Assembly (NCBI RefSeq): GCF_902459655.1
Contig: NZ_CABPSB010000030.1
Span: 1 to 47,674, forward strand
Direction of reading: 5' to 3'
Source: Pandoraea anhela
Lineage (GTDB): Bacteria > Pseudomonadota > Gammaproteobacteria > Burkholderiales > Burkholderiaceae
Length of the DNA: 47,674 bases
Of the stretch, positions 33,391 through 41,760 are shown one piece after another. Numbering within the stretch: the stretch's first letter is position 1; every line of letters starts with the position of its first letter. Under the pieces are notes generated by a model. The model made no database searches, was not told the DNA's origin, and saw nothing but the letters and a program-made list of their open reading frames with translations. Position numbers and translations under genes: made by a program.

Positions 33391-34371
33391 TCAGCGCTGT
33401 CGGGTCGCCCAACGCATACGCCACGCCAGCCACTCGCCGACGATACCGCGTCGGAACATCAGCACGCACAGCACGAAGATCACGCCGGTCAACACGCTGA
33501 TCATCGAGCCGAGGCCTGAAAACGGCTGCCATCCGGTCGCCTGCGAGAGCCAGTTGCCGAAATCGCCGAGCTTCGTCTCCAGCGAGACGATGAGCAACGC
33601 GCCCACGACCGGCCCGAAGCGCGTGCCCAGGCCGCCGACAAGCGTCATCAGGATGACCGAGCCCGAGAGCAACCAGTGAACGTCGGAGAGCGTGGCGAAC
33701 CCCAGCACCAACGTCTTGAGCGCCCCGGCGAGCCCGGCAATCGCCGCCGAGAGAACAAACGCGAGCAACTTGAAGCGATCTGCCTCGTAACCCAGCGAGA
33801 TAGCGCGCGGCTCGTTCTCCTTGATCGCCGCCAGCACGCGACCGAACGGCGAGGAAATCACACGCGTGATCAGCACGAACGCCGCTGCCACCACCGCGAG
33901 CACTACGTAATAGAGCGTGAGATCGCGATCGAGCGAGACGCCCATGAGCGTACGGCGTGGCACGCCTTGCAGGCCATCCTCACCGCCGGTGAAAGGCGCC
34001 TGTAGGCAAAAGAAGTAGAACATCTGCGCAAACGCCAGCGTGATCATCGCGAAATAGATCCCTTGCCGACGAATGGCAAACAATCCGAAGAGCCAACCGA
34101 AGACGGCACCCGTTGCCACGCCAATGAGCAAACCGATGAGCGGCGACCACGCAAAATCGCGCATCGCATAACCGGCGAAGTACGCCGCGCCCCCGAAGAA
34201 CGCTGCGTGGCCGAACGACAGCAATCCCGTATAACCGAGCACGAGATTGAGCGAGCAGGCGAAGAGCGCGAAACACAACACCTTCATGGCGAAAACCGGA
34301 TACACGCCGAGCGCAGGCAGCGCGAGCAGCACCAACAACAGAACGAGATCGAAAGGGTATCGACGCATCAT
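33391..34371 (-). CDS. livM: Branched-chain-amino-acid-type ABC permease, LivM-like
   Basis: From ATG 34371 (alternative 34368) the 326-residue protein has eight or more membrane segments and LivM-type motifs: LNLVLGYTGLLSFGHAAFFG, GIYFAMITLAFAQMFYFFCL, FGRVLAAIKENEPRAISLGY and LKTLVLGFATLSDVHWLLSG. In this family many transporters carry aromatic acids, amides or other carboxylates instead of amino acids. It is the last gene of the catabolic operon, next to LivH. Confidence 0.85.
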   Translation of the reverse strand: MMRRYPFDLVLLLVLLALPALGVYPVFAMKVLCFALFACSLNLVLGYTGLLSFGHAAFFGGAAYFAGYAMRDFAWSPLIGLLIGVATGAVFGWLFGLFAIRRQGIYFAMITLAFAQMFYFFCLQAPFTGGEDGLQGVPRRTLMGVSLDRDLTLYYVVLAVVAAAFVLITRVISSPFGRVLAAIKENEPRAISLGYEADRFKLLAFVLSAAIAGLAGALKTLVLGFATLSDVHWLLSGSVILMTLVGGLGTRFGPVVGALLIVSLETKLGDFGNWLSQATGWQPFSGLGSMISVLTGVIFVLCVLMFRRGIVGEWLAWRMRWATRQR

Positions 34372-34378
34372 CGAAGAC

Positions 34379-35269
34379 TCACTTGTGTGCATAACCACCG
34401 AACAGACCATGCGGGCGCACGAGCAGTACGAGCGCCATGACCACGAACACGACCGTCGCCGAAGCCTCCGGATACCAGAGCCTGGTCAGACCTTCGAGCA
34501 CGGCGAGCACCAGCCCGGTGATGACCGACCCCGCGATCGAGCCCATTCCGCCGATCACCACAATGGCGAAGACCGTCACGATCATCGGCTGCCCCATGAT
34601 CGGCGAGACCTGCATGATGGGCGCCGCCAGCACGCCGGCGAACGCCGCCAATGCCGCGCCAAACGCATAGGTCAGCGTAATCATGAGCGGCATGTTCACA
34701 CCGAACGTCTCGACCAGGCGGGCGTTCTCGGTGCCGGCACGCAGCAAGGCCCCAATCCGTGTGCGCTCGATCGCGAACCACGTGAGCACACACGCCGCCA
34801 GCGAGGCAAACACCACCCACGCACGATAGTTCGGCAGCACCATGAACGGCAGACGGGTCGCACCGTCGAGCAACGCGGGCCCTTCGAAGGACATGCCCGA
34901 GACCCCGTATGCCGACCGCCCCAACCCCTCGATGACGAGAGTGAGCCCCAGCGTGAGCAACAAACTGTAGATGTGATCGAGTTTGTAGATGCGCGAGAGC
35001 AGCCCGCGCTCGATCGCCGCCCCCAACAGCGCGGCCGCAAGCGGTGCGAGGACCAGCATCGCCCAGTAGTTAAGACCGAGATACTGCTTCCCCATCCAGG
35101 CCACCAGCGCCCCGATCATGAACAGTGCTCCATGCGCAAAGTTGATGACGTTGAGCAAGCCGAAAATGACCGAGAGCCCGAGGCTGAGCACCGCATAGAA
35201 ACAGCCGTTGACCAGCCCGAGCATTAGTTGGCTGAGCAGCGCCGGCAAAGGAATATCGAATGGATTCAC
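34379..35269 (-). CDS. livH: Branched-chain-amino-acid-type ABC permease, LivH-like
   Basis: A 296-residue permease with GTG start at 35269. LivH features are LVNGCFYAVLSLGLSVIFGL, NVINFAHGALFMIGALVAWM, and the coupling-loop region LRAGTENARLVETFGVNM. The later segment FAIVVIGGMGSIAGSVITGL is diagnostic. It forms a heterodimer with LivM and docks the LivG/LivF ATPases. It lies between livF (15 bases) and livM. Confidence 0.85.
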   Translation of the reverse strand: MNPFDIPLPALLSQLMLGLVNGCFYAVLSLGLSVIFGLLNVINFAHGALFMIGALVAWMGKQYLGLNYWAMLVLAPLAAALLGAAIERGLLSRIYKLDHIYSLLLTLGLTLVIEGLGRSAYGVSGMSFEGPALLDGATRLPFMVLPNYRAWVVFASLAACVLTWFAIERTRIGALLRAGTENARLVETFGVNMPLMITLTYAFGAALAAFAGVLAAPIMQVSPIMGQPMIVTVFAIVVIGGMGSIAGSVITGLVLAVLEGLTRLWYPEASATVVFVVMALVLLVRPHGLFGGYAHK

Positions 35270-35284
35270 GGTAGAAGCCCCTGA

Positions 35285-36022
35285 TTACACGTTGAGCAGT
35301 CTTTGCAAGGTCTGCGTATGCGACGGCAACTGGGCGGCGTCGAACTGCATGGCGACGCGTCCGTGTTCCATCACATAGAAGCGCTCGGCGAGCGGCGCGG
35401 CGAAGTGGAAGTTCTGCTCGACGAGCAAGATCGTGTAGCCGCGCGACTTGAGCGTCTCGATCATCCGGGCGAGCGTATGGACGATGACGGGCGCCAGCCC
35501 TTCAGAAATCTCGTCGAGCAACAGCAGACGCACGCCCGTGCGCAGGATCCGCGCAATCGCGAGCATCTGCTGTTCACCGCCCGACAGGCGCGTGCCCGGA
35601 CTGTGACGACGTTCCGCCAGGTTTGGAAACATCGTGTAGATCTCATCGAGCGACATCCCGTCGCCCGCGCTCAGCACCGGCGGTAACAACAGGTTTTCCT
35701 CGCACGACAGGCTCGAGAAGATGCCACGCTCCTCCGGACAGAAGCCCACGCCGCAACGAGCGATCTTGCGCGTGGGCAGGCCGATGGTCTCCTGCCCGAA
35801 TACGCTTACCGAGCCGGTACGCGCATCCGTCAGGCCGAGAATGGCGCGCAGCGTGGTACTGCGCCCGGCCCCGTTGCGACCGAGCAGACTGACGACTTCG
35901 CCCTGCCCGGCCACCAGTTCCACGCCGTGCAGGATGTGCGATTCGCCGTACCACGCCTGAAGGCCGCTGACGGCCAACGCCGGAACGCTCGCAGAAATGA
36001 GAGAGGGTTCGAGCATCTTCAT
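35285..36022 (-). CDS. livF: ABC transporter ATPase, LivF-like, with Arg in Walker A
   Basis: This 245-residue ATPase of LivF type has a Walker A loop reading GRNGAGRS (48-55). The lysine that contacts nucleotide phosphates is replaced by arginine (codon CGC). The signature RLSGGEQQMLAIARIL and Walker B LLLLDEISEGLAP are intact. It overlaps livG by 4 bases. The partner LivG has a normal lysine, so the transporter may have one degenerate and one active site. Confidence 0.85.
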   Translation of the reverse strand: MKMLEPSLISASVPALAVSGLQAWYGESHILHGVELVAGQGEVVSLLGRNGAGRSTTLRAILGLTDARTGSVSVFGQETIGLPTRKIARCGVGFCPEERGIFSSLSCEENLLLPPVLSAGDGMSLDEIYTMFPNLAERRHSPGTRLSGGEQQMLAIARILRTGVRLLLLDEISEGLAPVIVHTLARMIETLKSRGYTILLVEQNFHFAAPLAERFYVMEHGRVAMQFDAAQLPSHTQTLQRLLNV

Positions 36023-36798
36023 GCGTGCGCCCCTTCGAGCGCGACAGCGGCCGACCCCATGTAGGCTTCGCGCACACGGGCATCGGCCGTGACCGTCGCG
36101 TAGTCGCCCTCGGCCAGAATCTCGCCGCGTTGCAGCACCGTAATGGTGTCGGCGATGCCGGACACCACCGTCATGTTGTGCTCGACCATGAGCACCGTGC
36201 GCCCCACGGCGACCTGCCGGATCAGCGCGGCCACACGGGCAACGTCTTCGTGCCCCATGCCTTGCGTTGGCTCGTCGAGCAGCATGACATCGGGTTCCAT
36301 GGCGAGCGTCGTGGCGATTTCCAGCGCTCGCTTGCGCCCGTACGGCAGTGAGACCGTCAGTTCATTGGCATACGCCGCGATGCCAACTTCGTCCAGCAGC
36401 GCCATTGCCCGTGTGTCCAGATCGCCGAGCCCACGCGTGCTGCGCCAGAAGTGGTACGACTGTCCGGTCGCGCGTTGCAGCGCTACCCGCACGTTTTCGA
36501 TCACGGACAACCGCCCGAACACGGCGGATATCTGGAACGAGCGGATCATGCCGCGCCGCGCCACCTCCGCCGGCGCAAGCCGTGTGATGTCCTCCCCTCG
36601 GTAGACAATCTGCCCGGACGTCGGCGTGAGGAACTTGGTCAGCAGATTGAAGCACGTGGTCTTGCCAGCGCCGTTCGGTCCGATGAGCGCGTGAATCGCG
36701 CCGCGCCGTACCTTCAGGTCTACGCCGCTCACAGCCGTGAAACCCCGAAATGACTTGGTGAGCCGGTGCGTCTCCAGGATGATGTCGTCGTGATGCAT
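36019..36798 (-). CDS. livG: ABC transporter ATPase, LivG-like
   Basis: A 259-residue ATPase with normal Walker A GPNGAGKT (40-47), LivG-type switch FLTPTSGQIVYRGEDITRLA and signature LPYGRKRALEIATTLA. It has Walker B VMLLDEPTQGMGHEDV and the C-terminal helix ARVREAYMG typical of LivG. It begins 4 bases after the DUF2848 gene and overlaps livF. It powers import through LivH/LivM. Confidence 0.85.
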   Translation of the reverse strand: MHHDDIILETHRLTKSFRGFTAVSGVDLKVRRGAIHALIGPNGAGKTTCFNLLTKFLTPTSGQIVYRGEDITRLAPAEVARRGMIRSFQISAVFGRLSVIENVRVALQRATGQSYHFWRSTRGLGDLDTRAMALLDEVGIAAYANELTVSLPYGRKRALEIATTLAMEPDVMLLDEPTQGMGHEDVARVAALIRQVAVGRTVLMVEHNMTVVSGIADTITVLQRGEILAEGDYATVTADARVREAYMGSAAVALEGAHA

Positions 36799-36802
36799 GC
36801 CC

Positions 36803-37510
36803 TCACCCCATCATCGGCAACGGCGTGATGCCGTAGCCATGTTGCAGGCGGCGCGAGAGCACCGGATCTTCCAGTTCGAAGTCGAACCGCTCGGCAAAGC
36901 GAATTCCGCCGATGGCAGCGAGCGTGCCGCACAGCATGGCCGTGCCGTCGTCGAACCGTCCCCCGGCCGCGACGAAGCGGTCGATCAGATCCTGCGGCGA
37001 GAGCATGGTCGTGACACGCCCCTGCTGATACAGCACCTGCTCACCGCCGATGTTGGCGTAGCTGCGCAGTATGAGTGCCTCCCAGTGCGCCTGCACTTCG
37101 GCCAGCGGCCAGAGCACCGTTGCACACGGCTTCTCGCACATCTGCTTCGAGACGGTCACGTCGTAGGCCTCGACTTCGCGGTCGGTGTGATCCGACGCCA
37201 CCCCGACATACGTTTGTCCGCCGCAGCGCACCAACAGCAATTCGACCTCGCCGCTGCTCGCATGTCCACTGGCCTCGATCTGCACCTGCGTCGTCAGCCG
37301 ATCGCTCGATACGCGGTAGAACATGGGCGTGGACGCCGGGCGTTTCACGCCCAACGCTTCGAGTTCCCGGATGTGACGCTCCATCGCCTCGGTGTCGCGC
37401 CCGGTCCAACCGGCGATCACTAACTGCTTGATCGCGATGTCGCGATCGACCAGGCCCTGCGCTGTTTGCAACACAAAATGCATGAGATTCATCTTGCCGA
37501 CTCCGATCAT
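36803..37510 (-). CDS. DUF2848-family protein, possible catabolic enzyme
   Basis: This 235-residue protein matches DUF2848 (VIAGWTGRDTEAMERHIREL, VKRPASTPMFYRVSSDRLTT, VGVASDHTDREVEAYDVTVS, CEKPCATVLWPLAEVQAHWE). The GDG-type end (GGRFDDGTAMLCGTLAAIGG) and order of elements suggest a fumarylacetoacetase-like fold, by memory and not certain. It is tucked between the LivK-like and LivG-like genes, so it is likely to act on the imported compound. ATG at 37492 is a second possible start. Confidence 0.7.
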   Translation of the reverse strand: MIGVGKMNLMHFVLQTAQGLVDRDIAIKQLVIAGWTGRDTEAMERHIRELEALGVKRPASTPMFYRVSSDRLTTQVQIEASGHASSGEVELLLVRCGGQTYVGVASDHTDREVEAYDVTVSKQMCEKPCATVLWPLAEVQAHWEALILRSYANIGGEQVLYQQGRVTTMLSPQDLIDRFVAAGGRFDDGTAMLCGTLAAIGGIRFAERFDFELEDPVLSRRLQHGYGITPLPMMG

Positions 37511-37514
37511 GGCG

Positions 37515-38756
37515 TTACTTCCTGATAAAAGCGCACTGGCTTTGCGAGAGCGGACGGAACGCTTCGCTGGCGGGAATGGTCTGCAAGACCTTGTAGTAGT
37601 CCCATGGCTTCTTCGACTCCTTCGGCGACTTCACTTCCACGAGGTACATGTCGTGGACCATCAGGCCGTCGGGGCGAATCTGCCCACCCCTGGCGAAGAA
37701 GTCGTTGACGGGTGTCTGTTTCATGGAGGCCATGACCGTATCGGCATCGTCCGTGCCGGTGCGCTGCACCGCCTGGAGGTAGTGCATCACCGACGAGTAA
37801 GTGCCCGCATGCACGAGCGTGGGCATCTTGCCGGTCTTGGCGAAGAAGCGTTGCGCCCACGCGCGCGATGCGTCGTCGCGATCCCAGTAGAACGCAGTGG
37901 TAAGCGTCATGCCCTGGCCGGCTTCGAGCCCGAGGCTGTGAATGTCGCTGATGAACATGTGCAGGCCCGCGATCTTCTGCTTGTCAGGACCGGTAATTCC
38001 GAACTCGCGGGCCGTCTTGATGGCATTCACCGTGTCGGCGCCCGCATTGGCCAGCGCGATCACCTTGGCGCGCGAGGCCTGCGCCTGTAGCAGATACGAC
38101 GACAGATCGGACGAATTGATCGGATGTTTGGCGCGGCCGACGACCTTGCCGTTCACTTGCTGCAGCGCCTCGCTGGCATCCTTCTCGAGCGAGCCCCCCA
38201 GCGCATAGTCCACCGTCAGGAAATACCAGCTGTTGTTCCCGCCACGCGTCATTGCCTTGACGGTGTTGGATGCGAACGCGTAGGTGTCGTACGAATACTG
38301 CACGGTGTACGGGGAGCACTCTTCATTGACCAGTCGCGTCGTGCCGGCGCCGGTCACGATGGCGATGCGACGCTTGGCTTTCGCCACATTGGCCACCGCC
38401 AGCGCAACGGACGACGGCAGCAGATCCTCCACCACATCGACTTGCTGGTTGTCGAACCAGTCGCGCGCGATCGTCGCCGCCACGTCGGTCTTGTTCTGAT
38501 GGTCGGCGGCAATCACCTTGATCGGGACGCCATTCACCTTGCTGCCGAAATCGTCGACCGCCATCTGTGCGGCGATCACCGAGCCTTTGCCGCCGATGTC
38601 CGAAAAGATCGACGACATATCGGTCAGTACCCCGATTTTCACCACCCCGTCGCTAATCCTGCCGGGCTGCGCCTGCGCGGGAAACGGAATGGAAAACGCG
38701 GCGGCGAGCGCCAGCGAAGTGAATGATGTGAGACGGCGTGCGCGAGACGTAAACAT
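37515..38756 (-). CDS. Periplasmic binding protein, LivK-like
   Basis: A 413-residue protein with signal peptide (MFTSRARRLTSFTSLALAAA, cleaved after AQA). It has the type I periplasmic-binding fold: VVKIGVLTDMSSIFSDIGGK, AAQMAVDDFGSKVNGVPIKV, IAADHQNKTDVAATIARDWF, YSYDTYAFASNTVKAMT. Members with HxNK and DYA loops bind aromatic acids and amides as well as amino acids. It is followed by the DUF2848 gene 4 bases on and preceded by the cupin, so it likely captures the operon's substrate. Confidence 0.85.
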   Translation of the reverse strand: MFTSRARRLTSFTSLALAAAFSIPFPAQAQPGRISDGVVKIGVLTDMSSIFSDIGGKGSVIAAQMAVDDFGSKVNGVPIKVIAADHQNKTDVAATIARDWFDNQQVDVVEDLLPSSVALAVANVAKAKRRIAIVTGAGTTRLVNEECSPYTVQYSYDTYAFASNTVKAMTRGGNNSWYFLTVDYALGGSLEKDASEALQQVNGKVVGRAKHPINSSDLSSYLLQAQASRAKVIALANAGADTVNAIKTAREFGITGPDKQKIAGLHMFISDIHSLGLEAGQGMTLTTAFYWDRDDASRAWAQRFFAKTGKMPTLVHAGTYSSVMHYLQAVQRTGTDDADTVMASMKQTPVNDFFARGGQIRPDGLMVHDMYLVEVKSPKESKKPWDYYKVLQTIPASEAFRPLSQSQCAFIRK

Positions 38757-38861
38757 GATGTGTTCCCGTTGGCGTGTTGCGGTTTGCGTGTGAGTGACAG
38801 TCCGGGGTGGCGCGGCAACGCCCTCGGGGTCGCCGCGCCGGGTGCCCTCGCCTTGAACGAA

Positions 38862-39242
38862 TCAGGCGGGATCGTAGTAATGGATTTCGAGAAGCAGACA
38901 GCCGCCGTTCGACTTGAACGGGCCGTGGAACGCGCCGGGCGGGCGGCATGCATAAGTGTTCGGCGCGAAGGCTACGCCACCCTCGCCTTGTGCGTTGTTA
39001 CCGACGGTCAGGTCGCCGCAGACGAGATAGACCTCTTCCCAATACGTGTGCACGAACGGCGCCTTGGTGTAGATGCCCGGCGCGAAACGCAGCAGGCGCG
39101 TGCGGCTGCCGGCTTGCCTGTCCTCGTCGAGCGAGCCTGCGAGAATCTTCTGCTCGATGCCGGGCGGATAGCCGGGCGGCACCTCCCAGCCGTCTTTCAT
39201 GTCGATGGTGTGGAATTCATCGTGCCGTTTGTTGATCGCCAT
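38862..39242 (-). CDS. Small cupin protein (ChrR-like)
   Basis: From ATG 39242, with AAGGAG upstream, 126 residues form a single cupin barrel: SRTRLLRFAPGIYTKAPFVH, TYWEEVYLVCGDLTVG and YACRPPGAFHGPFKSNGGCL. His, Glu and later His of the two cupin motifs are present, so it may bind metal. It might be an isomerase, decarboxylase or ring-cleaving accessory enzyme; a small one-cupin protein with WEEVYLVxG is typical of degradative clusters. It lies 68 bases downstream of hpaB. Confidence 0.7.
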   Translation of the reverse strand: MAINKRHDEFHTIDMKDGWEVPPGYPPGIEQKILAGSLDEDRQAGSRTRLLRFAPGIYTKAPFVHTYWEEVYLVCGDLTVGNNAQGEGGVAFAPNTYACRPPGAFHGPFKSNGGCLLLEIHYYDPA

Positions 39243-39309
39243 GGAAACTCCTTGTGTCTGGCTGAAAGTGAGTTGCACTGGAACAGAACGCGACAACCTT
39301 TCGCCGGCC

Positions 39310-40791
39310 TCAGGCCGCTGCTGGCTGCCGAACGATTTCGTCGGAGAGCGCGTACGTGCCGAGCAGGCTGTCGACCAGACGTGTCGCTTTCTGCCAGTCG
39401 TACGTGCGGTAGGCGTGGCCTTTCGTGACGAACGCGGCCCCTGCGTAGAACATCTCGTATTGGTTGTGGCGCGAGGCGAATTCGGAGCCGACGGCGTCCC
39501 ACGCGAGCTTGAAGAACTTCACTCGCTCTTCGGCGTTGGCTACCGGGGACTTCTGCGTCTTCTCGATGATGCTGGCGAGCATCGGGTTCTCGAAGTCATG
39601 GATGCTCGACGGGAGCATGATCATTCCCCCGCCGGCGAGTTCGCGCAGTGTGCTGAGCACTTTCGTGTAGAGCTGCTGGGTGAGCACTTGCGAACCGTAG
39701 AGCAGACTGCGATCGGGCACGTAGTAACCGTTCTCCACATGCCCCTTCGCCTCCATGCCGTGGACCCATGCCTCGACCATTGCGGCTTCGGCGGCCAGTT
39801 GCCCCAGCGATTCACGCACCTGCGGAAAGGCATTGGTGCCGTTGATTTCGGTGATGCGCAAGGCAATGCCGACCAAAAAGCGCAGCTTGACCATCAGGCG
39901 GACCTGGCACTGGTAGTTCTGGTAGCTGTGTGCCGGCGTGGCGTGGAACTGCCTGGCGCACATGGTCGTATCTCCGGCCACGAAGATACGCTCCCACGGC
40001 ACCTTCACATCGTCGAAGTACAGTACCGCGTCGTTTTCGTCGAAACGCGATGCGAGCGGGTTGTCAAACACCGACGTGGAACTGCCCTCGTACGACTTGC
40101 GCGAGAGCACGCGCAAGCCCTTGGCGTTCATCGGAATCGCGAACGACAGCGCATACATCTCATCGCCCGCCTTGAGCGGCTGAATGCAACTGCAGAAGAC
40201 CTCGTTGGCCATGATGCCGCTCGTGGCCAGCATCTTCGCACCGCGCACGGTGATGCCCTCGTGATCCTGATCGACGATGCCGACCGCCAGATATTTGTCC
40301 TCCTGCTCATGCGCCGCTTTCGACTGGTTGGCCTGCGGATTGACGATCACGTAGGTGAGGAAAAGATCGTTGTCGCGGGCATACCTGTAGTAGTCGCGCA
40401 GCGCGCCGGCGCGCTTCTTGTCATACGCTTCGAAGACATCGATGCCCATTACCATGCCGGAAAGGCAAGACGCCACGTGATCGGGCGAGCGGCCCATGAA
40501 GCCGTAGTGCAGTTCGCTCCAGGCTTCGAGCATTGCGCGACGCTGCACCAGCTCGTCATAACTTGTGGGCAGTTGCCAGATGCGCGAGACGCTATTCCCC
40601 GTGTCGGGCGACACGAAGGTCATTGCGTCCAGATGCTCGGGGCGTGCCTGGAAGTCGTACAGGCTGGCGAAACTGCGGATCGAATTGCGAAATGCCGGAT
40701 GCGCGGTGACATCCGCGACAGGTTTGCCGTCGATATACACCTCGCGCCCGTCGCGCAGTTGGCCGATATGTTGACTACCGTTCTTTACCAT
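39310..40791 (-). CDS. hpaB: HpaB-type FADH2-dependent monooxygenase, large subunit
   Basis: This 493-residue protein begins with RDGREVYIDGKPVADVTAHP and carries HpaB signatures: WSELHYGFMGRSPDHVASCL, YYRYARDNDLFLTYVIVNPQ, AKMLATSGIMANEVFCSCIQ, VPWERIFVAGDTTMCARQFH and ELAGGGMIMLPSSIHDFENP. It belongs to the 4-hydroxyphenylacetate 3-monooxygenase family, which hydroxylates phenols next to an OH group using FADH2. The usual LTH is LTY here, so the substrate may differ. Start ATG has AGGAG upstream. It follows the reductase gene. Confidence 0.85.
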   Translation of the reverse strand: MVKNGSQHIGQLRDGREVYIDGKPVADVTAHPAFRNSIRSFASLYDFQARPEHLDAMTFVSPDTGNSVSRIWQLPTSYDELVQRRAMLEAWSELHYGFMGRSPDHVASCLSGMVMGIDVFEAYDKKRAGALRDYYRYARDNDLFLTYVIVNPQANQSKAAHEQEDKYLAVGIVDQDHEGITVRGAKMLATSGIMANEVFCSCIQPLKAGDEMYALSFAIPMNAKGLRVLSRKSYEGSSTSVFDNPLASRFDENDAVLYFDDVKVPWERIFVAGDTTMCARQFHATPAHSYQNYQCQVRLMVKLRFLVGIALRITEINGTNAFPQVRESLGQLAAEAAMVEAWVHGMEAKGHVENGYYVPDRSLLYGSQVLTQQLYTKVLSTLRELAGGGMIMLPSSIHDFENPMLASIIEKTQKSPVANAEERVKFFKLAWDAVGSEFASRHNQYEMFYAGAAFVTKGHAYRTYDWQKATRLVDSLLGTYALSDEIVRQPAAA

Positions 40792-40818
40792 GACTCTCTC
40801 CTGAAACCCTTGTGGAAG

Positions 40819-41337
40819 TCACGCCGCGATGGGCGTGGCGCCGAGCGAGTGATACAGCCCGCCGAAGAAAATGAGCGGCCGTCCGTCGTGGCGCGCCGTA
40901 TGGCGCACCACCCGTCCGACAAAGATCACGTGGTCGCCGCCGTCGTGCCTGGCATACGGTTCGCACTCGAAGGCCGCGAGGACGCCGGGCAGGCGGCCGA
41001 CACCCTCCGCCGCGAACGCCACACCGTCCCACTTATTGCCGCGCGCCGTGGCAAAGCGGTTCGACGTCTCGCGTTGACTCTCGTCCAGGACGTTCACCGT
41101 GTAATGGCTCGCGCGGCATAGATCGTCGAGGCTCAGGCAGCGGCGATCCACCGAAAACAAGATCAGCGGCGGCGCCAGCGAGACCGAATTGAACGAAGCG
41201 ACGGTAATGCCGATGGACGGCCCGTCGGCACGTGGCGCCGTAATCACGGCCACGCCGGTCGCGAACATGGCGAGCGCGCGACGAAACAGTCGCGCCTCGT
41301 CTTCCTGGGGGGGCACTGCCGTCGATATGTCGTTCAT
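40819..41337 (-). CDS. hpaC: HpaC-type flavin reductase
   Basis: From ATG 41337, with an AAGGAGG site, 172 residues form the flavin reductase domain (FATGVAVITAPRADGPSIGI, TVASFNSVSLAPPLILFSVD, YTVNVLDESQRETSNRFAT, DHVIFVGRVVRHTARHDGRP). It supplies FADH2 to HpaB by NAD(P)H oxidation. It is the first gene of the leftward operon, transcribed from the AT-rich region near 41,400-41,460. Confidence 0.85.
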   Translation of the reverse strand: MNDISTAVPPQEDEARLFRRALAMFATGVAVITAPRADGPSIGITVASFNSVSLAPPLILFSVDRRCLSLDDLCRASHYTVNVLDESQRETSNRFATARGNKWDGVAFAAEGVGRLPGVLAAFECEPYARHDGGDHVIFVGRVVRHTARHDGRPLIFFGGLYHSLGATPIAA

Positions 41338-41416
41338 CACAACCTCCTTTTTCAAACCCGAACGAGGAACAAATGCGCGGAAATTTTCGTCGCGCAATAC
41401 CAACACACTTTCATAT

Positions 41417-41463
41417 TTAGCTTTATTTGTTAGTTATTATTGAATGCAAAATAAATTAGCTAA
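41417..41463 (-). promoter_or_regulatory. AT-rich inverted repeat upstream of hpaC
   Basis: TTAGCTTTATTT (41417-41428) is mirrored by AAATAAATTAGCTAA (41449-41463), with a 2-base difference in spacing. The sequence is unusually AT-rich for this region and lies 80 bases before the hpaC start. It may hold the promoter and operator, possibly for the MarR or another regulator. The remaining 41,464-41,654 holds nothing clear. Confidence 0.4.
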
Positions 41464-41654
41464 TCAAGCAAGGTAAACCCTGAGCTCAATATCGGTGCGT
41501 AAGACATGCGCCGATGCAACGGCCGCGAGAAGAATAGAAAAACCATTAATAAATAATGACTTGCAACAACTCCCAACACATCGAACGCAACGGAATTGTG
41601 GGCGGCGCGTGCGGCATTCCTGTCGTTTACCCGCATCGAAAATGCGTTTATCGC

Positions 41655-41676
41655 AGGGTTGGGAGACCCTTTTTTT
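41655..41676 (+). terminator. Terminator/attenuator in the leader of the IscS-like gene
   Basis: AGGGT pairs with ACCCT across TGGGAG and is followed by TTTTTT on the plus strand. It sits 85 bases before the IscS-like start, where an intrinsic terminator is unexpected unless it attenuates or ends an upstream transcript. Confidence 0.45.
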
Positions 41677-41760
41677 AATGTGGGAGAGTGCGAATCGGGA
41701 GAGAGGCGGTGCTACACTCGGCCGCAATTCAAGCAGTCCACCGGACAACTCGAGGTCCCC

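Noticed and set aside
39199-41121. A 640-codon plus-strand frame opposite hpaB and hpaC
   Set aside because: Antisense of HpaB/HpaC; His/Arg-rich, no domain.
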